Position numbers and translations under genes: made by a program
The notes under the pieces: generated by a model
Database searches by the model: none
What the model saw: the letters and a program-made list of their open reading frames with translations, nothing else
Told to the model about the DNA's origin: nothing
Part shown: positions 1 through 12,739 of the stretch, one piece after another
Numbering within the stretch: the stretch's first letter is position 1
How the letters are laid out: the number at the start of each line of letters is the position of its first letter
From: Ancylostoma caninum
Taxonomy: Eukaryota; Nematoda; Chromadorea; Rhabditida; Ancylostomatidae
Length of the DNA stretch: 64,000 nucleotides
Direction of reading: 5' to 3'
Assembly (NCBI GenBank): GCA_037903475.1
Contig: JBAJFG010000438.1
Coordinates: 284,769 to 348,768, forward strand

Positions 1-1761
1 CGTCGTGTTCTAGTGGCGAAGTTAAGTGGGAGGGTGGAATCGCATAATACCCTAGTATCTGAATGATCTCAAAATTTAAGAACAGACCTTGTTAGATATG
101 CTAGTGATGAAGGCTTTTATATCCAGTTGTGTCGGGCAGCTCTTCTGGCACGGTGCATCGGCGCATTTCAAGCATCTTAAACATATAAATATGTAGTATC
201 AAGTCTAATTAATGATTTCACGCATCCTTGTTTATGCAGGGATAAGTTTCGAAGGAATGAAGACAGCATGTACCTTGTTCAATGTGTTGTTTAATAATGA
301 GAAGTCGTCCACTACTTAGTTATTTTTCTTTTTTGTGTTTTCATTCTTCACCCACGACCTCAAAGAGTCGTACGAGAACCATATAATTTTGAGGAGAAAA
401 CATTCATAAAGGCTTTGAGACCAAAATCAATATTTCATGCGGTAGAATAAAGTACATGTACCAAAGTATGCCCTCTAGTAAATCTCCGCTGCGACACTAT
501 GTTATTCTGCTAGAGTGCAAATTCGTAGATAAGGGCCGTAGACACTCACCTCAACGCTTCGCGTAGAGCTCCCCGCTCACTGAGGGTGGTGTGCTTGATA
601 TCCCTGAAGTCGTTGGATAGGTCTGGGGCGCAGGACTGCAACACCATTCAGTCAAAGACGAGCAAAAAGCTGTCATATTGAACAAAAATATACGGATGAT
701 CCTCTCAATCCCGACTACATCCAAGCGCAGCTGTGGCTGCCTTTTTTGCCATTTTGTTTGGAAGGTCATCCCTACAAAATTCTAGAAACAAATCGCTAAC
801 AAACAGCTCACCCCGCACTTGTCCGCGTTCCTCTTCCAGTTATGTTTGTTCTTCTTGGTTTCATAACTTGGTACTGATCTTGCCTGTTTATTTACTGTCG
901 GATTAAAGGCTAGCAGAGCCTGAAATAGCAATTTGCTTTGTGGATATTCTCAAGAGTACCGAAAGGCTAAGAAATGTTCGCGAACCCATCATTTCACTTG
1001 GGTACACTTTTCCTTAGATGGAGATCGAACAGTGGAAGGCTTACTGTCTGCCTACATAAAACAAACTTCTCTTGCATGAAACAACGCTTTGATGTGCAAT
1101 AAAACTGTCACATCACATGCCGACCATATGTCAGGTGCAGCGACTGAAACGCAGTTTGAAGTTCCCAGTTATTATTTTTTTCTACCTAATCCTGATGGAT
1201 GAAGGCGGGCCAGATAAGAAGCCTGTTTCTCGAGATTTACAGTAGTCATCTATCAATATAAAACTTGTGGGTTTTCGCAAGCGAAATGTCGCCGACGTTC
1301 TGTCGAATTCTGGATCAATTCTGCATGTTTTAGGACATTTCCAAGCTCTACTTTGTAGCAGACGACGTTTCAGCTAGAAGCAAAGCGGTACAGCTGTAGT
1401 CGGTGTAATATAATACATAGGCTTGATAGTTTAATAAATTTTACTTTTACACTTTTCCTCATTACTCGTTTACAGAACCGAGAATCACCTCTCTGGTGTT
1501 TCACTGTGTTGAACTGTACACAAGACGTTACACAAAACCTCAACAAGTCACGCAGTCACGTGCGAGCCTACTATGTATAAGGTACCTACTATGTAAGTTA
1601 CCTTTTTCTGGGATATCGAGGTTTGTTGAATATATCCAGATCTCTCTCAGCAATACAAACGAAACGAAACTCCATTTTATTAAGCATTGGCCAAACATCA
1701 CTAAAAGAGGCTCACTTTTCCGGAAAATTCCGCAACAGTGTTTATTAGAGGGATTAACGTA
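1..1761. other. Unassigned AT-rich DNA
   Basis: No coding region, RNA gene or recognisable repeat could be supported here. Open frames are short (under 90 codons), lack family resemblance and carry no convincing splice signals. The stretch ends at a mariner terminus. Confidence 0.6.
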
Positions 1762-2610
1762 TTAGGCTGTAGCGAAAGTTCTCGCGGTTTTTGGAACATT
1801 ACATTTTATTGACTTTTTAAAAACAGGAAAACACATTAGGATACGAATAATTCACCACTGCATACTATCATTCTTCGCCAATTTTCGAGAAGCGTTTCGA
1901 TGCCGTCGGCCTAGAACTGGACCGGCACTAACTCGAAAAAAACTTTGCTCAACCAGCGATCCAAGTCATCCATCTCTCTCTATCGCCTCGCAGGCTTTCC
2001 CCTGAGAGGGACAGTAGAGGTTGGTAATCTTTTGGCGCTAGATCAGGCCTATAGGTGGTGATGTCAATTCTTTCCATTCAAAGTCTAGTAGCTTCTGGCG
2101 AGTCACTCTTTTAGTGAGCGGACGACCATTGTCGCGCAGGAATCGGATCGTACCGTGATTCGAACCTTTCCTGCGGTTTTTGCAGCCATTGTACCCGGCC
2201 GCTGACAGTATAGGTCTGCCGCGAGAGCAGTGTAAGGTGGCGGTATCTCGCGGTGGATTATGCCTTTGCAGTCATACCAAGCACTGACCATAACCTCCAA
2301 AGGGTGAAGATCTGCATTTGGCTGCGACTTATGCTGCCGATCCTTGTTAACCCGGGGTGGGCTGTGCTTGATATTGACACACAGACACACTTCTCATACT
2401 CTGTGAAAGATGAACTTCATCCAATTCTTTATGCGTCTGTAAGAAGGCAATAAAATAGCCACCTCTCCACGTCGCTGGAGATCGCTCACTGTGATAATTT
2501 TTTCTACGCTGCTAAACTAATGCAGGTGATCGGCGATGGTCGTAAAGTGAACATCCAAGACTTGTGTCCTTTCACACATAGTTTGCGTGGATCTGAATCT
2601 AGTAGCTGCT
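1762..2610 (-). pseudogene. mariner transposase relic, truncated
   Basis: A mariner-type terminal repeat reading TTAGGCTGTAG then CGAAAGTTCTCGCGG begins at 1762, preceded by TA. It closely matches both ends of the complete copy at 9000-10260. The minus strand encodes pieces of a mariner (IS630/Tc1/mariner, DDE/D) transposase. One is a segment around 2253-2390 matching the conserved block after the second catalytic Asp (HPLEVMVSAWYDCKG). Another, near 2520-2600, matches the helix-turn-helix region ending in a DHL motif. The 5' half and the second terminal repeat were not found, so the copy is truncated and non-functional. It belongs to the same family as the 9-kb copy, judged by shared protein blocks. 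Its right limit is approximate. Confidence 0.75.
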
Positions 2611-3148
2611 GTAGCCGTCCATTTGCGACTTGGGATGCGCCTGCCAAGAAGGAAGATCGACCTGTGATTCAGTTGTGTCCAACCAGCTGCTAACATTTTT
2701 ATGGAATGTTTCAGAATTCTCGTCTCGCCTATGGAACTACGCTCTCATATAGTCTGTTTCGCCAGCGATGATATTTGAGTGTTCGTGCACAGTGTCTGTT
2801 TTTTCTGCACCCTCTCCAATCTCTGCGCACTTTCCTGCCCTTTTCTTCTCTGCGGCGTTTCCCCAACTATCTTTCCTCGTGGAACAGAATATAACTGAGA
2901 AGTTTCATGACCATCACCTGGTCAAAGTTGAAAACTCGTATCGTTCCGGAACATCTTTTCTAGTCACAGCTTTTGGGTCTTTATAACACAACTACCTGGC
3001 CAAATGCAGAGCTAATACCAAATCCGGCTTTCTTTCTATTCCAAAAGAAAAGTAGCCTAAAAATTGGGAGAGCACAAAAACCATGTTTTGCCTTATCGTA
3101 CAATGTCGTCTGCAGAAACCATATGAAAGGGTAATTGAGGAATTCCTT
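2611..3148. other. Unassigned spacer
   Basis: There is no supported gene. A 72-codon open frame at 2768-2986 is Ser/Phe/Pro-rich with no recognisable domain and was not called. Confidence 0.5.
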
Positions 3149-3152
3149 TTAA

Positions 3153-3619
3153 AGGCAGCAGGAGCTGAAATTCTCGACTCTGAGCTGAGCTGCGGGTGGT
3201 GAAGTACAGACTCGGCACATCATAAATGTGAAACGAACACAGACAATGATGGCTTGCTTACCTGCAGAGATAATGGAACATTCGTCGCGAACACGCCTGG
3301 CCGTGTTCGTGCGCGGACGAGTTTTCCCCGGCGCGAAAGCCATTGCGGCGCGTGGTTTTGGCCGAGTCCTGCCATGAAACCCTGTGAATTGAATGCGTTT
3401 CGTTTTCCCTTTGCGCCAAACCACGCACTGCAATGGCTTTTGCGGCGAGAAAAACTCGTCAGCGCGCGAACACGGCCAGGCGTGTTCGCGACGAATGTTC
3501 CATTTTCTCTGCAGGTAAACCATCATGGTTTGTGTTTGTTTCACATTTATGATGTGTTGAGTCTGTACTTCATCATCCACAGATTAGCTCGGAGTCGAGG
3601 ATTTCAGCTCCTGCTGCCT
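3153..3619. mobile_element. Foldback MITE flanked by TTAA
   Basis: The element is a 467-bp inverted repeat with arms of roughly 220 bp. The left arm starts AGGCAGCAGGAGCTGAAA and the right arm ends with its complement. Both edges abut TTAA (3149-3152 and 3620-3623). A TTAA duplication is the insertion signature of the piggyBac superfamily, so a non-autonomous piggyBac-like element is inferred, although no transposase is present. The arms remain similar but not identical. Open frames of 126 and 143 codons on opposite strands are by-products of the two arms and are not genes. Confidence 0.75.
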
Positions 3620-3623
3620 TTAA

Positions 3624-3879
3624 GGTATAGATAGAGCAGGTTTTGCTCGTCATAATAATTTGAAGCTTATCTATCTAGCTTCTAAAATTATAGATTTATG
3701 AACTTCCAAAACTTCATATCTACGTTGTGGCCATTTATTGTGGGACAACCTAATATATGGGAGGCGCGCATGTTTTCGGAGATAGAGGTGCGAAAACGTA
3801 AACATCTTCTTTTGCGCATTTGGGTTAAAGTGAGAGGGGTTGAGGAGGGGGAGAGGCGTGGGAGAAGGATGTGTCAGAC
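3624..3879. other. Unassigned spacer
   Basis: Short DNA between the TTAA-flanked element and the microsatellite. Nothing was recognised. Confidence 0.5.
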
Positions 3880-4011
3880 GAATGAATGAATGAATGATTG
3901 AATGAATGAGTGAATGAATGAGTGAATGAATGAATGAATGAGTGAATGAATGAATGAATGAATGAATGAATGAATGAATGAATGAATGAATGAATGAATG
4001 AATGAATGAAT
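3880..4011. repeat. (AATG)n microsatellite
   Basis: About 132 bp of AATG/GAAT tetranucleotide repeat, with a few AGTG interruptions in the 5' half and a near-pure 3' half. The histidine/serine/isoleucine open frames on the minus strand are translations of this array, not genes. Confidence 0.97.
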
Positions 4012-5099
4012 ACACCGTTTCTCTCCAGAGTGTCTCCGCTAGTACAGAAATCGCAAAAAGGGTATGTACAAATCAAAGCCAATGTGAAAACGCGCAATGA
4101 AAAAAATTGGCTAACAGAGAAGACTACCTATCTTTCGGAATTCGCGCACATCTTATGGCTGACACAGTTTGGTTGAAGCTGTTCAAATAGATTGAGTGGT
4201 ATATCCAGTAGTTTTTCTTTGTTGTTAAACCAAAACTCTCAGGAACTCAAGACTGAGCAAAAATCTGGGAGTTAAAAATTCTCCGGGTCTCTGGATTATG
4301 CAAAATTGCTAATTTCAGTAAGCGGGCAAAAACATGAAAACATCTATTACTAATCTTGGTCAAGGTTGTTACGAACTCGTCACGGTACTACAAGCATCAT
4401 GTCAATATTTAGTGAACACTAAACTTGTGAGTTGCTCCAAAAAAAGTTCTCGTGTAGGTAATATGAGCAAGTCTAGGACCACCTAACTAACGCATATTAT
4501 ATTGAAGGGAGTTCAAACGGCATGTCCATTTATGGGGTGATAGAATCAACATGGTATAAGCGAGGATCGGGCACACTTTCAGGGTACTAGTCTCCTACAC
4601 TGATAAATATGATGATTATTAACGACTAGAGTACGAAACGCCACGGTGTATTACTTCAGAGCTACCCTTGTTCTTCTGGTGAAACGTGTGAAATGCTCAA
4701 TTTTTAAGTCTCGACCAAGAAGGAATTACAGCTGGCCCGAGAAATCATAGGTGTGTTGCATCACGACGGAAATGAGAACAGTGCCGGTATTACATGAGTA
4801 ATGCACTCAGAACCTTCTCCCGCATTCACCAATTCGTCCTCTCTTTGAACAAAAATTCGGCAACATATTGTAGAATTCTGCGCAAGAGTGGATTTATGCT
4901 TGAGGGGTGGATGAGCCCATCATAAAATTCCGGCACTTCCTCGTTTTTCCTCATAATGCCCTAAAATCTTGATCCATCATGCGAATTGATGCGATCAACT
5001 ACGTGTGAATGTGCTCCGCAACGAGTAAGACCCTCAAAGCAAAACCCACAGTAGTTTTGTTCCCACACATTTTGCTATATTCCTAGGTCTAGAACTCTA
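4012..5099. other. Unassigned DNA
   Basis: More than 1 kb with no open frame of note and no repeat structure recognised. Confidence 0.55.
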
Positions 5100-5893
5100 G
5101 TGAAAACAAATGCGCTGCCCAATTTTGTCAAATCCTACGAAAAAGCCATTTTTATTGCCACCAGCTTAGCCTGTTTGCAAAGAATTTCCGAGTTGCCCGA
5201 GTTTAAAGGTAGTGTGTCACCTCGTTTTGTGGGTTGTAGATATCAACAGACTCTAGACCTCCTCGCCAAATCCCGTCCGGTACACGGGTTGAAAGTCTGC
5301 TTCGTAACATTTTAGGTACATATACCGCTGGATTCAGCGCATCGACGATATTCAGAATTCTTATCCACTTCTCGTCGCCGGTCACCAGGTTGTCGAGTCA
5401 GGCGAAAGTTTGTCGAAATGTTAAAAAGTTGATGCATGCAGCCCTCCACATGTGAAGTTTGTGCCTACTCAGATCATGAGGTATCCATACGCCAAACTTC
5501 CATGTCTTTCCGAAGCGATGTAGATGTTGGGCAGTATAGTGTCGTGATGGCACTGGAGTTCCTCTGCCGGCTCACGGTTGTCACGCCACGGATCCTCTTC
5601 AACCAGCTCCAGAAGGCGCTCGTCATCCACTTCGGTCGGCCTACCAGACCTTCGTTTGCACCGAAGTCGAAGTCGCCGTTTTTGAACTTGCGGAACCAAA
5701 CTTTCGCCGTATCGTAAGAGACCATCAAAGCGCCCATTGCATCACATATATTCTTCGTTGCATCGTTTGCGCTACTATGTTTTCTGAATTCGTATTTTGA
5801 GGAGTTTTGCCATGTTTGCTGAAGATTGCTTTTGACTGACTTTTTCTGTTCAGTTCCGGCGGTTGTGGCAAATATTAGGCGGAAATGCATCAC
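5100..5893 (-). pseudogene. mariner transposase relic (second subfamily)
   Basis: Minus-strand translation gives a mariner transposase in order. The N-terminal HTH region (EFRKHSSANDATKNICDAMG, then a KVWFRKFKNGDFDF block) is followed, after a frameshift near 5690, by the second HTH segment (GRPTEVDDERLLELVEEDPW). Further on, at about 5385-5350, comes the TGDEKWI motif that carries the first catalytic Asp. The reading frame is broken at least twice, and the C-terminal catalytic region is not recognisable. The sequence differs clearly from the 1.8- and 9-kb copies, so it represents another mariner lineage. No terminal repeats were identified. It is a dead fragment. Confidence 0.8.
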
Positions 5894-6108
5894 TGTCAGC
5901 GAGGAAAGTCGGATAAACAGTCACATCAAGAAAGAGAAAGTATTTTACAGCGCAAAGTTCGTAATTACTGCAACTTCCTATGCTGCGCGACATGGCGGGT
6001 TACATAGAATTTAGGGAAAAAACTATCAAAAACGTTTTTATCGGTGACTGTAAATACTGATAATTGAGGGTTACTATTATACCTCAGTTTGAATAAAAGT
6101 CTAATAAT

Positions 6109-6130
6109 TGAATATAACAATAATAATAAC

Positions 6131-6216
<86 letters not shown>

Positions 6217-6272
6217 TAATAATAATAATAACGATGATAATAATAATAATAATGATAATAATGATAACAATG

Positions 6273-6339
<67 letters not shown>

Positions 6340-6347
6340 TAACAATG

Positions 6348-6394
<47 letters not shown>
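6109..6394. repeat. (TAA)n microsatellite with AAC/GAT variants
   Basis: About 286 bp of TAA trinucleotide repeat interrupted by periodic AAC and GAT units. It produces poly-Asn, poly-Ile, poly-Leu and poly-Tyr open frames in all six frames. None is treated as coding. Confidence 0.97.
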
Positions 6395-6439
6395 TAACAA
6401 TAATAATGGTCACAAAGGATATTGCAAAAATCGAATAAT

Positions 6440-6770
6440 TCAGTTACTTTAATTAACAATTTAGAAAACGATTCGAACATCCAGATATTCAGAAACGAGA
6501 AAACCCTAAACCCTCTCTCTCATACAGCACTACATTGGTCACTAATGTTGGAACACTCTAATTTTTTATTCATTGGAATTACTGGACATTCGAAAGCAAG
6601 AATTTTCGACTTCGAATAAGTGGAAAATTCGAATGTCTTAACATTGGAGATGCAGGGCTGTACGAAAAAGGAGAGCTATAGGGTTTTCTCGTTCTCGAAT
6701 ATCTAAATGTTTGAAATTTTTCCAAATTGCTAATTGAAGCAACGAAATTATTCGGTTTTTATTCGGTCGC
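6440..6770. repeat. ATTCGAA-rich segment
   Basis: An AT-rich stretch with several TTCGAA or ATTCGAAT words, resembling the clusters near 8480-8600, 10420-10620 and 28120-28220. It lacks a fixed period and its origin is unknown. Confidence 0.4.
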
Positions 6771-8999
6771 ATCTTTACTTGGCGTGGTACTTAAGTATAA
6801 CGTGGGTGCACCCATGTGAGTGACCACTCCACGTGCTCGTCGATCTCTGGCCTTAATTACGTACCTATTTATCAGTGGCGACAATGAAGACCAGAACTAG
6901 TTAGGTGAAAAATCATGAATTCGCTTCCTCCATATCTCCTTTAGGGTTCATCGCAAGCGTATCCGTTGTAGATAACGCCAAAACAACAAAATGTTTGACA
7001 TCTATGTGCGTCATTAGAGCAGTGAGTGCACGCGGTGGGCCATAAAAATCAAGAGTCTTATTGGGTTTATCGTGATGGCCACCGCGAAAACATAGTTTCT
7101 TAGTCAGTTTTTCATTCAATAAGCATTCTTCACATAGCGGTTTCCTCTAGGCGATTATGGCTGATAGGAAGCGAAGATTTTCAGTGTTTCTCTTCTTTTT
7201 AAAGAGTGGGAGGAGGTGGGAGGGGGATCATTACAATTAATTATTTACTCGTTGTGTCCGAACGGCTGAGCAGGAAGAGAAGAATATACTGGAAAAAAGG
7301 AGGACGAAAGAGAAAGAGATGCTTTGGCCATCTTGGCAATGATTCGGAATATTATAGTTGACTTCGGAAGCAGCAACAAGCACTGGTACACACCACATTT
7401 TGAGAAAGACATCTGTACTATGCGTGCACACAAAAGAAATTCAACTAAGCCAAATGAGCATGTAAAGTAGGAGTAACCTCCTTCCACTGGAAGAGCAGAG
7501 AAAGTGTATAAAAATATGAAAATACCTCAATATCCGGAGTATCCTTGGAAAGAGGACGAGGTGGCATTCGTGTACCGGCACGTCTATGGCAAAAACGGGG
7601 AATCAGTCGCAGGCGTAGACCAACCCACCTAAACAGCCACAAGCGAGATAGCGCACAAAAAACGGAAGCGCAAGGTAACGCTATCTCCGTATGCGTATCA
7701 AGGACCATGATTGGGAGACGCGTATTCCATCACCGATAAGCACGACAGCAAGTCATTTGAGAAGAAACCGAGCATTTTGTCGCATTCGGAAGTGCCTGTC
7801 GTTCTGTTTAGAACTGGGGTTACCTTACGATGAGGTGTGTTTGAGCCGTGGCCATTGTTCTCTAACGTCCACACAGCTATTCGACTGAGTGTAGGAGATA
7901 GCGATATCGTGGAACCGCGAACACAGGTATCGCAACGTCCTTCTCGCACTGCCCCTGGAAATACCAAGTCTTGTACTGAAGTACAATAGGACGGGATCTC
8001 ATGATGCACTTAATAATTTGAAATGTCATTTGCTGATTCTTTTTTGCGTCTATTTCTAGAGAATAATTGCATTTCTGACTAATGCCTGTACGACGCTTCA
8101 TTGGGGGCCTTTATGAAAATAAACGGCATATTCAATGCATTCTCGACAGCTTCTCACCCAGACTTATTTTGTAAACTATCAGGGAATGGTGGGAGCTTCA
8201 AAAACTTTACAGAGCTGCATGAAGAAAAGAAACCCTTTGTTTAGCCATGTAAGTGGGAACCAGACGCAAGTACGAGTACATAACATGATTTGAAGGCTTC
8301 CAACTCCACACTTGTAAAGTTGCAAGCCACTGGTTCGTGACCAAAGCACTACTCGACACTCCGTTCCCAAACGTTTTGAGTTAGTGTATAGCAGGATGCA
8401 CGCTTGCTGCAGGAATCACGCCACTTTTGTTCGTGTTCGGAACTTCCGCAGAGGCGCCTCGGCACCTACTACATATATTTTACATTCGAAGAGATGTTCG
8501 AATATTTGAATAATTCATTTATCTGACAATCTAGAAGTATCATTATTCGAGGCATTAATTCATTTTCTTCATAGGTTATTCGAACAATTTGTTTTTTTGG
8601 AATAATCAAACCTGCTTTTGCAGCAATTCATCTGGATCTTCCAAAACTGGCGGGCTCCAGTAATTACAGTACTTGAACTGGTAACTGCTGTTATATCGAG
8701 GGAGAACGACGCGTGGAGTGCATATAGGGCTAGATGGTATGCCTTGAAGGTTCGTTGCGGCCCCATCCGTCCCTAACAGTTTTATTGTTGAAATGTGATA
8801 TGTCTTGAGGCTGACCTTTGTCGGTGCAAAGTGTAGAGACAGTTATTGGCAGAGGTTAAAGGTTCCTGTTAGGAAAAGCACAGATAAGGGGTCGGGAACA
8901 TTTGCTTCATCGTGACATACATACATTGGAACTCGCAATCAAAAAAAAAAAACTACGATTCCGTCTTCAAATTTTCCCTACTTCCATCATTACCATTTA
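6771..8999. other. Unassigned DNA
   Basis: Several open frames of 60-100 codons occur (for example minus 7698-8009) but none matched a family I recognise, and no splice structure was convincing. A TTCGAA-rich patch lies at 8480-8600. An A-run at 8941-8952 precedes the mariner element. Confidence 0.5.
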
Positions 9000-10260
9000 T
9001 TAGGTTGTAGGGAAAGTTCTCGCGGTTTTGGAAAGTGTGCTTTTTTTAACCCCACGCTGTCTTGAAGCAACGTGTCTTTTACATATATAAGGAGGTGAGG
9101 TATGTACAAGTTTAACACTATCATCATCTGCAAACTCCTGCACAATCCCGTTCAGGAATATGGAACTTTCAACGCAGAACTTTTGCCACCTTTCAGTATA
9201 AGACTTCAAATCTGGAGAATCAGCAGCCGCATCCAGTTGTTCCAATAACGCTGTATTTAGGGACGGTACAGCATCCGAACGCACTGCACAATATTGGGCC
9301 AGACACCTCCCTGTTGGAGACTTCAACCTCAATGTTTTCGTCGGGACGCGCATCCGGAGTCGACAATGGACAATTAATGCAGCTGGTAGATTCAGATCCA
9401 CGGCAAACTATGTGTGAAAGGAGTCTTGTCTTCACTCAAGTCTTGGATGCTCACTTTACCACCATCGCCGATCACCTGCGTCAGTTGGGAAAGGTAAAAG
9501 AAAATATCACAATTAGTTATCAGGGTCTGACCGGGTGTGATCCCCAGCACTGTGCAGAGGTGGCTCCTGAATTGTCCTCGTACAGAAGCACTGGAAACCT
9601 GCTGAAGTCCAACTTTACAGGAGATTAGAAGTTGTGTCTGTAGGTGAACACCAAGCACCATCGACACTGAGTTGACAAGGATAAGCAGCTTGAGCCGCAG
9701 CCGAAGACAGGTGATCACCCTCTGAAGGTTGTGGTAACTGCTTGGTGTGACAGCAAAGGCATCGTCCATGAAGCGCTACCGCCACGCAATACTGCCACTC
9801 GCGGTAGAGCTGTGCTATCAGTAGCCGGATAGATTGCCCGCAAAAATCGCAGAAAAGAGTCCGAATCACGGCAAGATCCGATTTCTATACGGCGATGCTA
9901 GCCCGCATATTGAAATTGTGACTCGCCAGAAGCTACCCGGTTTTGGATGGAAAGTGATGACTTGACCCAGGTAGAGCCCTTACCTTGCCTCAAAAGATAA
10001 CCACCTTCTCCTGTCTCCATCTTACGCCATGCAAGGTAGAGCATTCGATAATGAAGATGACTTGGATCGCTGACTGGGCAACTTTTCGACTCATTGCTAG
10101 AACAGTTCTATGCCAAAAGCATCGAAAGGCTCTCCAAAAATGAGCCAAGAGTGGCAGTACGTGATGGTGATTGATACATTTTTTAATGCGCTTTCCTGCT
10201 TTTGGAGAGTCAAGAAAATGTTTTGTTCCAAAAACCGCGAGAACTTTCTCTACAACCTAA
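9000..10260 (+). mobile_element. mariner element with both terminal repeats
   Basis: This 1,261-bp element is bounded by inverted termini beginning TTAGGTTGTAG and continuing through AAAGTTCTCGCGGTTTT. It is flanked by TA dinucleotides (8998-8999 and 10261-10262), the standard Tc1/mariner target duplication. Mariner elements are typically about 1.3 kb, so the copy is near full length. The interior is degenerate (see the transposase entry). Terminal similarity to the 1762 copy defines one family with at least two members in this window. Confidence 0.85.
9314..10190 (+). pseudogene. mariner transposase pseudogene
   Basis: Plus-strand segments follow mariner transposase order. First is an HTH region near 9330-9490 (VDNGQLMQLVDSDPRQT and TTIADHLRQLGKVKE). 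Next is a conserved block near 9705-9775 (HPLKVVVTAWCDSKGIVHE), equivalent to the region following the central catalytic Asp. Last is a C-terminal tail near 10030-10160 resembling the FDNEDDL end of the family. Frameshifts and stops separate them, and the intervening catalytic positions cannot be traced. An overlapping 133-codon open frame on the minus strand (9000-9401) was not called because the plus-strand HTH match explains the same DNA. Confidence 0.75.
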
Positions 10261-10262
10261 TA

Positions 10263-12739
10263 TTAATACAATTAAATCTACTGAGAACTTTATGTACGGG
10301 CAAGCACTGTATAAGTGGAATGTGAACATACAGTGTTCTTGTAAGTAACTGTTAACTGCAGTCCCGATGAATGTCAATGACGACAGGAATAAAACCGGAA
10401 GTTGACTGAATATCTTCTAGTCGAACAAATAATTCATTCACCGCCTATAAATATTCGCTGTTCGAACTATTCATTTAGTCGTGTGGCCAGAAAAACCCCG
10501 ATATTCTAAAAATTCATTTATTCGCATTTTGTGGAAACCACAACGCAATTTTCGTGTTATACATATCTCCAATAATTAAAATTCCACAATATTCAAATAA
10601 TTCAAAGGTTCAAATGCTTGAAAAATCATCGAATAATCTCAACTATAGCAGCTACCGAAGGTGGCCCGCTGGAATGGCTCGATATACCTCAGGGGGAACT
10701 CAGACAGATTGCGTCGGTCAAGAGCATCGTATATTACGTCAGCAAAGTAATTGGAGGTTCTCGCCTGTTTGGGATGACTTTCAAGAATCCTATTTATGTG
10801 TGGATGGGTCCTAATAAATTGCTAAGCTGTGCGATTCATTTGCTGTGCCACTTTGTTTAGTGTCAGACAACAGAAAAAACGCTTCGTAGTTTTCTTCGCT
10901 CGTCCTTCGAATTGAAAAAAAAGAAAACCATAGGGGAGTGAGGAGCATTTTTCATGTGAATACATAGATTCATAGGCTCGCCGTGGAATGAGAGCACACG
11001 CAGCACGAAAGTGTTGAACACAGTTTACTAGCCAAAAGGAAATAGCGGACAATCGCACCGTCACTTTCATTTTTACCTCCGGAGAAGTCGTAATTTTTGC
11101 AAAAACTTCCAGGGAAGACAGAACTCTTAGCCACTTCTCATTTGTTTCTCTAAATAAAAAACAGCAGCATTGCATATAAACTCTATCTTATGTTGAGCCC
11201 AGATTGTTCGTGGTTGTATTTATTTTTTGCCTGGCGTTCCGACGTAACCGTCATATCGCCGAATGCACAGGTTAAATAAGAAAGAACACGGAGATGAGCA
11301 ACATGGGATTTCTTCGAAGATAACGGTTGTCACAATCGTAGAAGATGCGATTCTACCGCATACAATAGAGCTGGTGGCAAGTTCTCATTCCATTCCATCA
11401 TGACCCTTCAGATACAAGCAGGCCTGTCACGCGGAGCATCGAAGAGTGACATATGTACCCCTGAGTTAGAGCCGAGTGGCTGTCAACCGAAAGCAGATAA
11501 TTCATAAAGCACTGAGGAGATAAAAATTTCATCCGTAGCACCACACAACGCCAGCAATCTCTTTTATGCTACAGATTTGTCATACCCTTGGAAAGAAGGG
11601 CTGAGAAAACATTGAATAAGTTGGAAGGGAAACATCTCATTCCTCTCAATAGCCAACATAAATCTGATTTAAATTAAAGTTCCAAATAAAGTTCTAAGCT
11701 TCCCGTCTACCCACGACGGACGACTCTCTCCTGCAAAATATGTTAGATCTTGCTATCTTTGCCAATACCATTCACTGACTGAAACGAGTAGCTTTTACAA
11801 AGTACACAGATTTTAACTCGGGAAATTTACTTTCCAAAAGTGCGCGTGGCCGCAACCTTTCTGAAAACGTTCACGAATGCTGACAAGAGAAAATGGTAAG
11901 GCGAACTGAGATGGTCGGAAACACTAGGTGCAGAACCTTTTCCGAGGCCAGGATGTAGCTCTTTCAGAAATACGAAAATCAAAAGACCTTTCCTGTCAAC
12001 GGCTGCATTAATCATCGTTGCTCAGTCGCGGGAGGTTTTCAAACAATCAGAACAACCATGAATTCCCTTACACTTATGACTCACTCTGCTTTCAATTTCA
12101 CACCAGAAGTCTTTGAATAAACACACATCCGCTAGAGAGATGGAGATTAAAAAGATGACAAGAACCATAGTTGTTTTCTCTTCTCAGCTCGGTTGTGAAT
12201 ATACATAAATGATAGTTTCAACTTCAATGATTCTTGCTCTGGGAGTGGTACTGACAAAAGAAAGCAGAGGAGATACGCCATTAAGGCGCGCAGATATGCG
12301 TTATAGTTGAGTGGACTTTCTAGCGTCATATTTCCTAGTCTACGTGGAAAGACTGCAAATGCGTTCTGGGAATGGGAGAAGCACTCCACTATGGAGCACT
12401 CGAGAGATAGTAGAAAATTTAGGAAATGCCCAAGATATCACTGATGTTACTGTCCACGTCCTCTCTTGCAACAGAAAAATTGTTCGCACATGAGCAGAAA
12501 TCGCGTTATAACCGTCACTTTTCCTCATTGTTGTGCGATTTTATACCCATCTCCAGCACTAGCTCATTGTTTTCATCTTTCTGAATGCGTACATGCATAC
12601 TAATTTATAGGGTTGATGCAGAAGAACTGGAATTTATGGACTTTTATCTTAAAATTGGCATACCACGCCCAATTACACTAGTTTTGCACAAAATAACAAT
12701 CGTGACAATCAGCGAATCATTGATACCACGAGTTTATTT
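10263..12739. other. Unassigned DNA
   Basis: No supported gene over about 2.5 kb. An ATTCGAA-rich patch lies at 10420-10620. Two overlapping open frames at 10554-10860 (80-86 codons) have ordinary amino-acid composition but no recognised domain. They could be an exon, but there is no evidence beyond openness. Confidence 0.45.

Noticed and set aside
3671..4097. His/Ser/Ile-repeat open frames up to 114 codons
   Set aside because: They are translations of the AATG microsatellite.
5965..6452. Poly-Leu, poly-Asn, poly-Ile and poly-Tyr open frames of about 100-126 codons
   Set aside because: They arise in every frame from the TAA microsatellite and have no ATG-proximal coding evidence.
7445..8101. 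Overlapping minus-strand frames of 74-103 codons
   Set aside because: I looked for Tc1/mariner or RT motifs and found none. Composition alone does not support a gene.
9000..9401. 133-codon minus-strand open frame in the mariner element
   Set aside because: The plus strand of the same DNA encodes recognisable mariner HTH text, and the minus product matches nothing.
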